Origin: a virus
DNA length: 26,030 nucleotides
IMG/VR virus record: IMGVR_UViG_3300043823_000486
Coordinates: 1-26,030 of that record
Direction: 5' to 3' (one strand)
Shown: positions 24,231 through 26,030 of the stretch, one piece after another
How positions within the stretch are numbered: position 1 is the stretch's first letter
How the letters are laid out: every line of letters starts with the position of its first letter
Notes under the pieces: model-generated
Told to the model about the DNA's origin: nothing
Database searches by the model: none
Seen by the model: the letters and a program-made list of their open reading frames with translations, nothing else
Position numbers and translations under genes: made by a program

Positions 24231-24251
24231 CGCAAAACAGTCTTTTACTAT
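24223..24251 (+). promoter_or_regulatory. Sigma70-type promoter of the rightward operon
   Basis: TTGACA at 24223-24228 and TACTAT at 24246-24251 are separated by exactly 17 bases. The predicted start near 24258 gives a short leader before the ATG at 24296. The -35 hexamer is part of a TGACAA repeat site, so a protein bound there would block transcription. Confidence 0.78.
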
Positions 24252-24295
24252 GCCCCTTGCTGTACCCTTTTTTAATAACATCGGAGAATTTGAAA

Positions 24296-24472
24296 ATGAC
24301 CAATCATCTTGGAGAGCGTGAATACTTCACTTTCGGCAAGTGGATAAAGGCTTGCCGGGCCGCTTGCGACTATGTGCGTTTTGAAGGCAATTCCGAAATA
24401 TGTAATGCCCTACCCGGTGTAGGTGAATGGGACGGGGAAAAGGGCGTTATTTACAATAAGGAGGGCAAATAA
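24296..24472 (+). CDS. Small hypothetical protein (58 aa)
   Basis: This protein starts at the ATG at 24296, with GGAG about nine bases upstream; a longer frame reaches the promoter and is unlikely. It reads MTNHLGEREYFTFGKWIKAC and has three Cys residues (20, 24 and 36), two of them in CRAAC. No family is recognised. It is the first gene of the rightward operon and its stop overlaps the amidoligase start as TAATG. A small regulator or cofactor of the ligase is conceivable, without direct support. Confidence 0.7.
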   Translation: MTNHLGEREYFTFGKWIKACRAACDYVRFEGNSEICNALPGVGEWDGEKGVIYNKEGK

Positions 24473-25737
24473 TGGAAACCTATTCATGCGATGTGGCGAT
24501 GGAATACGATTCTGAAGGTTATAACGCGGACGGCTATAACATGGCCGGGTTTGATCGCGAAGGTTACAACCCGGCGGGGTTTGATGCGGACGGGTACGAC
24601 CGCGAAGGGTACGATCATTGGGGGTTTGATCGCGAAGGGTACGACAGTGACGGCTATAACAGTGACGGCTATAACAGTGACGGCTATAACAGTGACGGCT
24701 ATAACGCGGACGGCTATGACAGGTACGGCTATAACGCGGACGGCTATGACAGGTACGGCTATAACAGTGACGGCTATGACGAGGACGGCTATGACCGCAA
24801 CGGCTACAACGAGGACGGCTATGACCGCAACGGCTACGACAGTGACGGCTACGACAGTGACGGCTACGACAGTGACGGCTACGATAATGACGACAATCAT
24901 CGCAACGGCGGCACGCGCGCAGATCGCGAGATTATCGGCGAGTATCACACAAGCCGCCGCATATTGGGCCACATCCCAAGTGATGCGGACAAGGAAACAC
25001 CCCGCGTACTGGTAGGGTTGGAACTAGAATTGGAAACAACAAACAGATTAAACGCCGCCCGCTATGTGATAGACCGCGCCGGGAAAACCCCGGATGGCTA
25101 CAGGTACGCGCTCTGCGAAAATGACGGTTCTTTGGATGACGGTTTTGAGATTGTCACTGGCTATTCCGGCATATCCACACACCGCGCCATGTTAGAGCGT
25201 TTGTTGGTATCGGGCAAAATTCCCAATGCCCAAAGCCACAACACTACCACGTGCGGATTGCACGTCCACGTTTGTAAGGCGAGCATGACGATGTACCACG
25301 CGGCCAAGTTGATCATGTTCATCCATGCGCCGGAAAATCAGGATTTTATTCGCCTACTGGCCCGCCGCGCATCAAATGGCTATGCGGAAGTGTGCGACAA
25401 AAAGAATGATAAATACTGGCTACAGCGAGCACATAACAGAACCAAACAGGGATATTCCAGAATGGATGCGCTCCAGTCATTAAACGAGGCCTCACGTTAT
25501 GAAGCCCTGAATTTTCGGAACTATTCAACAATCGAGTTCAGAATGTTTCGCGGCACGTTGAAAGCCTCTACTGTTTTGGCCTGTTTAGAGTTTGCCCGTA
25601 TCTGTTGGTTCTTTTCCCGCGATACTAGCGCTAACAATCTCACGGCCCTGGCCTTCATGGAATATATCAACCGGCCCGAAAATCGCGCCGATACCGCCGC
25701 GCTCCGCGCCTACTATAAAGAAAAGGGGGCCATGTAA
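24472..25737 (+). CDS. Amidoligase with 25 acidic Gly-Tyr pentapeptide repeats
   Basis: This 421-residue protein has two halves. Residues 16-140 are 25 tandem five-residue repeats, Gly-Tyr/Phe-Asp/Asn-x-x, with Asp or Glu often fifth. Residues about 178-400 match the Amidoligase_2 (COOH-NH2 ligase, glutamine-synthetase-like) family: VGLELELE (181-188), ENDGSLDDGFEIVT (216-229), CGLHVHV (261-267), and NFRNYSTIEFRMFRGTL (347-363). Glu and His in these motifs fit the metal and ATP site. Such enzymes join a carboxylate to an amine using ATP. Acidic repeats and the neighbouring amidotransferase suggest a peptide-tagging or ligation pathway. The actual substrate is unknown; the repeat could be self-substrate, docking arm or ligand. 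Confidence 0.88.
   Translation: METYSCDVAMEYDSEGYNADGYNMAGFDREGYNPAGFDADGYDREGYDHWGFDREGYDSDGYNSDGYNSDGYNSDGYNADGYDRYGYNADGYDRYGYNSDGYDEDGYDRNGYNEDGYDRNGYDSDGYDSDGYDSDGYDNDDNHRNGGTRADREIIGEYHTSRRILGHIPSDADKETPRVLVGLELELETTNRLNAARYVIDRAGKTPDGYRYALCENDGSLDDGFEIVTGYSGISTHRAMLERLLVSGKIPNAQSHNTTTCGLHVHVCKASMTMYHAAKLIMFIHAPENQDFIRLLARRASNGYAEVCDKKNDKYWLQRAHNRTKQGYSRMDALQSLNEASRYEALNFRNYSTIEFRMFRGTLKASTVLACLEFARICWFFSRDTSANNLTALAFMEYINRPENRADTAALRAYYKEKGAM
24517..24891 (+). repeat. 15-bp tandem coding repeat of the amidoligase
   Basis: Twenty-five 15-base units encode GYNSD-type pentapeptides. Central units (24652-24711) are nearly identical in DNA, while outer ones differ, suggesting recent expansion of the middle. 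The GC-rich repeat opens long frames on both strands, which are artefacts. Confidence 0.92.
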
Positions 25738-25880
25738 TGACTGCCGAACAATTAGCAGTAAAGATTTTAATGGAAGCTGTTTTAGACGATGACAGCGAAA
25801 ACGGTTTTATTCAAGTAAATCCGGATGAACTATTCCGGTTTTACGTTTTGCACAATTTAGCCAAAGCGGAGGCCAAATAA
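25737..25880 (+). CDS. Small hypothetical protein (47 aa)
   Basis: Its ATG overlaps the amidoligase stop as TAATG, and its stop overlaps the next start in the same way. It reads MTAEQLAVKILMEAVLDDDS and ends VLHNLAKAEAK. It is acidic in the centre, helical, and has no signal or membrane segment. No family is recognised. Tight coupling on both sides shows it is translated with the ligase and membrane peptide, so a partner role is plausible. Confidence 0.7.
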   Translation: MTAEQLAVKILMEAVLDDDSENGFIQVNPDELFRFYVLHNLAKAEAK

Positions 25881-25960
25881 TGACTGCCATTAAAATGATG
25901 CTCTACGCGCTCGCGCTCTCTGCAATTATCCTTGCCACTTACTTACTTTGGAGCATTTGA
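25880..25960 (+). CDS. 26-residue single-span membrane peptide
   Basis: The peptide begins MTAIKMMLYALALSAIILAT and ends YLLWSI. Residues 7-25 form one hydrophobic helix behind a single Lys, so it should insert in the inner membrane. Its start overlaps the previous stop (TAATG) and its own TGA is two bases before the next ATG. It is shorter than typical holins. A membrane anchor or small toxin-like peptide are options. Confidence 0.6.
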   Translation: MTAIKMMLYALALSAIILATYLLWSI

Positions 25961-25962
25961 TT

Positions 25963-26030
25963 ATGTGCCTGCTAATTACTCAAAACGAAAACAGCGATAA
26001 CCTTGGCAAAAGTTGGCTTGCCGATTTCTT
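25963..26030 (+). CDS. Class II glutamine amidotransferase-like protein (partial)
   Basis: The first 22 residues, MCLLITQNENSDNLGKSWLA plus DF, lie before the right edge. A Cys directly after the initiator Met is the mark of class II (Ntn-type) glutamine amidotransferases, in which Cys becomes the N-terminal nucleophile; phage members often begin MCLxx and continue with an Asp-Gly-(I/W)-G-V-M segment, not visible here. Such genes are known next to amidoligases in phages and would supply ammonia or act as a peptide-cleaving partner. The fragment is short, so the call is moderate. Confidence 0.6.
   Translation, partial: MCLLITQNENSDNLGKSWLADF

Noticed and set aside
24484-24972. Minus-strand and other-frame proteins opposite the amidoligase repeat
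   Set aside because: They mirror the 15-base repeat (VIAVTVIAV-type runs) and have no independent signals.
25880-25960. Holin
   Set aside because: A 26-residue single helix is much shorter than usual holins, and no endolysin or spanin is next to it.
1-26030. tRNA genes, insertion sequences and integrase
   Set aside because: I scanned for cloverleaf-like ends, transposase motifs and tyrosine or serine recombinase motifs and saw none, though a dedicated search was not possible.

Overview
This window is part of a tailed-phage (Caudoviricetes) or prophage genome with myovirus (contractile-tail) architecture. It carries a tail sheath, tail tube, tape measure, baseplate hub, spike, plug and J proteins, a portal, a major capsid protein, both terminase subunits and two tail fibres. 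No ribosomal, tRNA or host metabolic gene is visible. The base composition is moderate in GC, and both Shine-Dalgarno sites and promoter-like hexamers look bacterial. The host cannot be named from sequence alone. The gene set recalls freshwater Pam3-like myophages and related proteobacterial phages, which is an inference from family resemblance.

Layout. (1) Positions 1-23094 form one long minus-strand morphogenesis block, read right to left: small terminase, large terminase, portal, a Nudix/prohead-protease/scaffold fusion, cement protein, major capsid protein, a cluster of terminators, head-tail connector candidates, sheath, tube, another terminator, a tail assembly chaperone with a -1 frameshift, tape measure, Dit-like protein, baseplate plug, hub, spike, wedge proteins, baseplate J, an I-like protein, and finally two fibre proteins that share an N-terminal domain. 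The last fibre runs off the left edge and carries about 295 residues of Gly-X-Ser repeats. Most genes overlap by 1-11 bases or are a few bases apart, so translational coupling is likely. Strong hairpin terminators directly after the capsid and tube genes suggest a stepped-down mRNA dosage.

(2) Positions about 23094-24296 hold no gene. This control region contains an AT-rich leader with phased TGCA sites next to the small terminase, a 444-bp array of 24 GC-rich modular repeats ending in an inverted copy, then eleven TTGTCA-like half-sites, an AT-rich island and a clean sigma70-type promoter firing rightward. It is the best candidate for the packaging site, the replication origin, or both.

(3) Positions 24296-26030 are a plus-strand, tightly coupled operon: a 58-residue protein, a protein with 25 Gly-Tyr-Asp-type pentapeptide repeats fused to an amidoligase domain, a 47-residue protein, a 26-residue single-span membrane peptide, and the start of a probable class II glutamine amidotransferase. 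The amidoligase plus amidotransferase pairing suggests a phage-encoded peptide-bond or isopeptide-forming system. Its most unusual feature is the long acidic, tyrosine-rich repeat on the ligase itself, which could be substrate, scaffold or binding arm.
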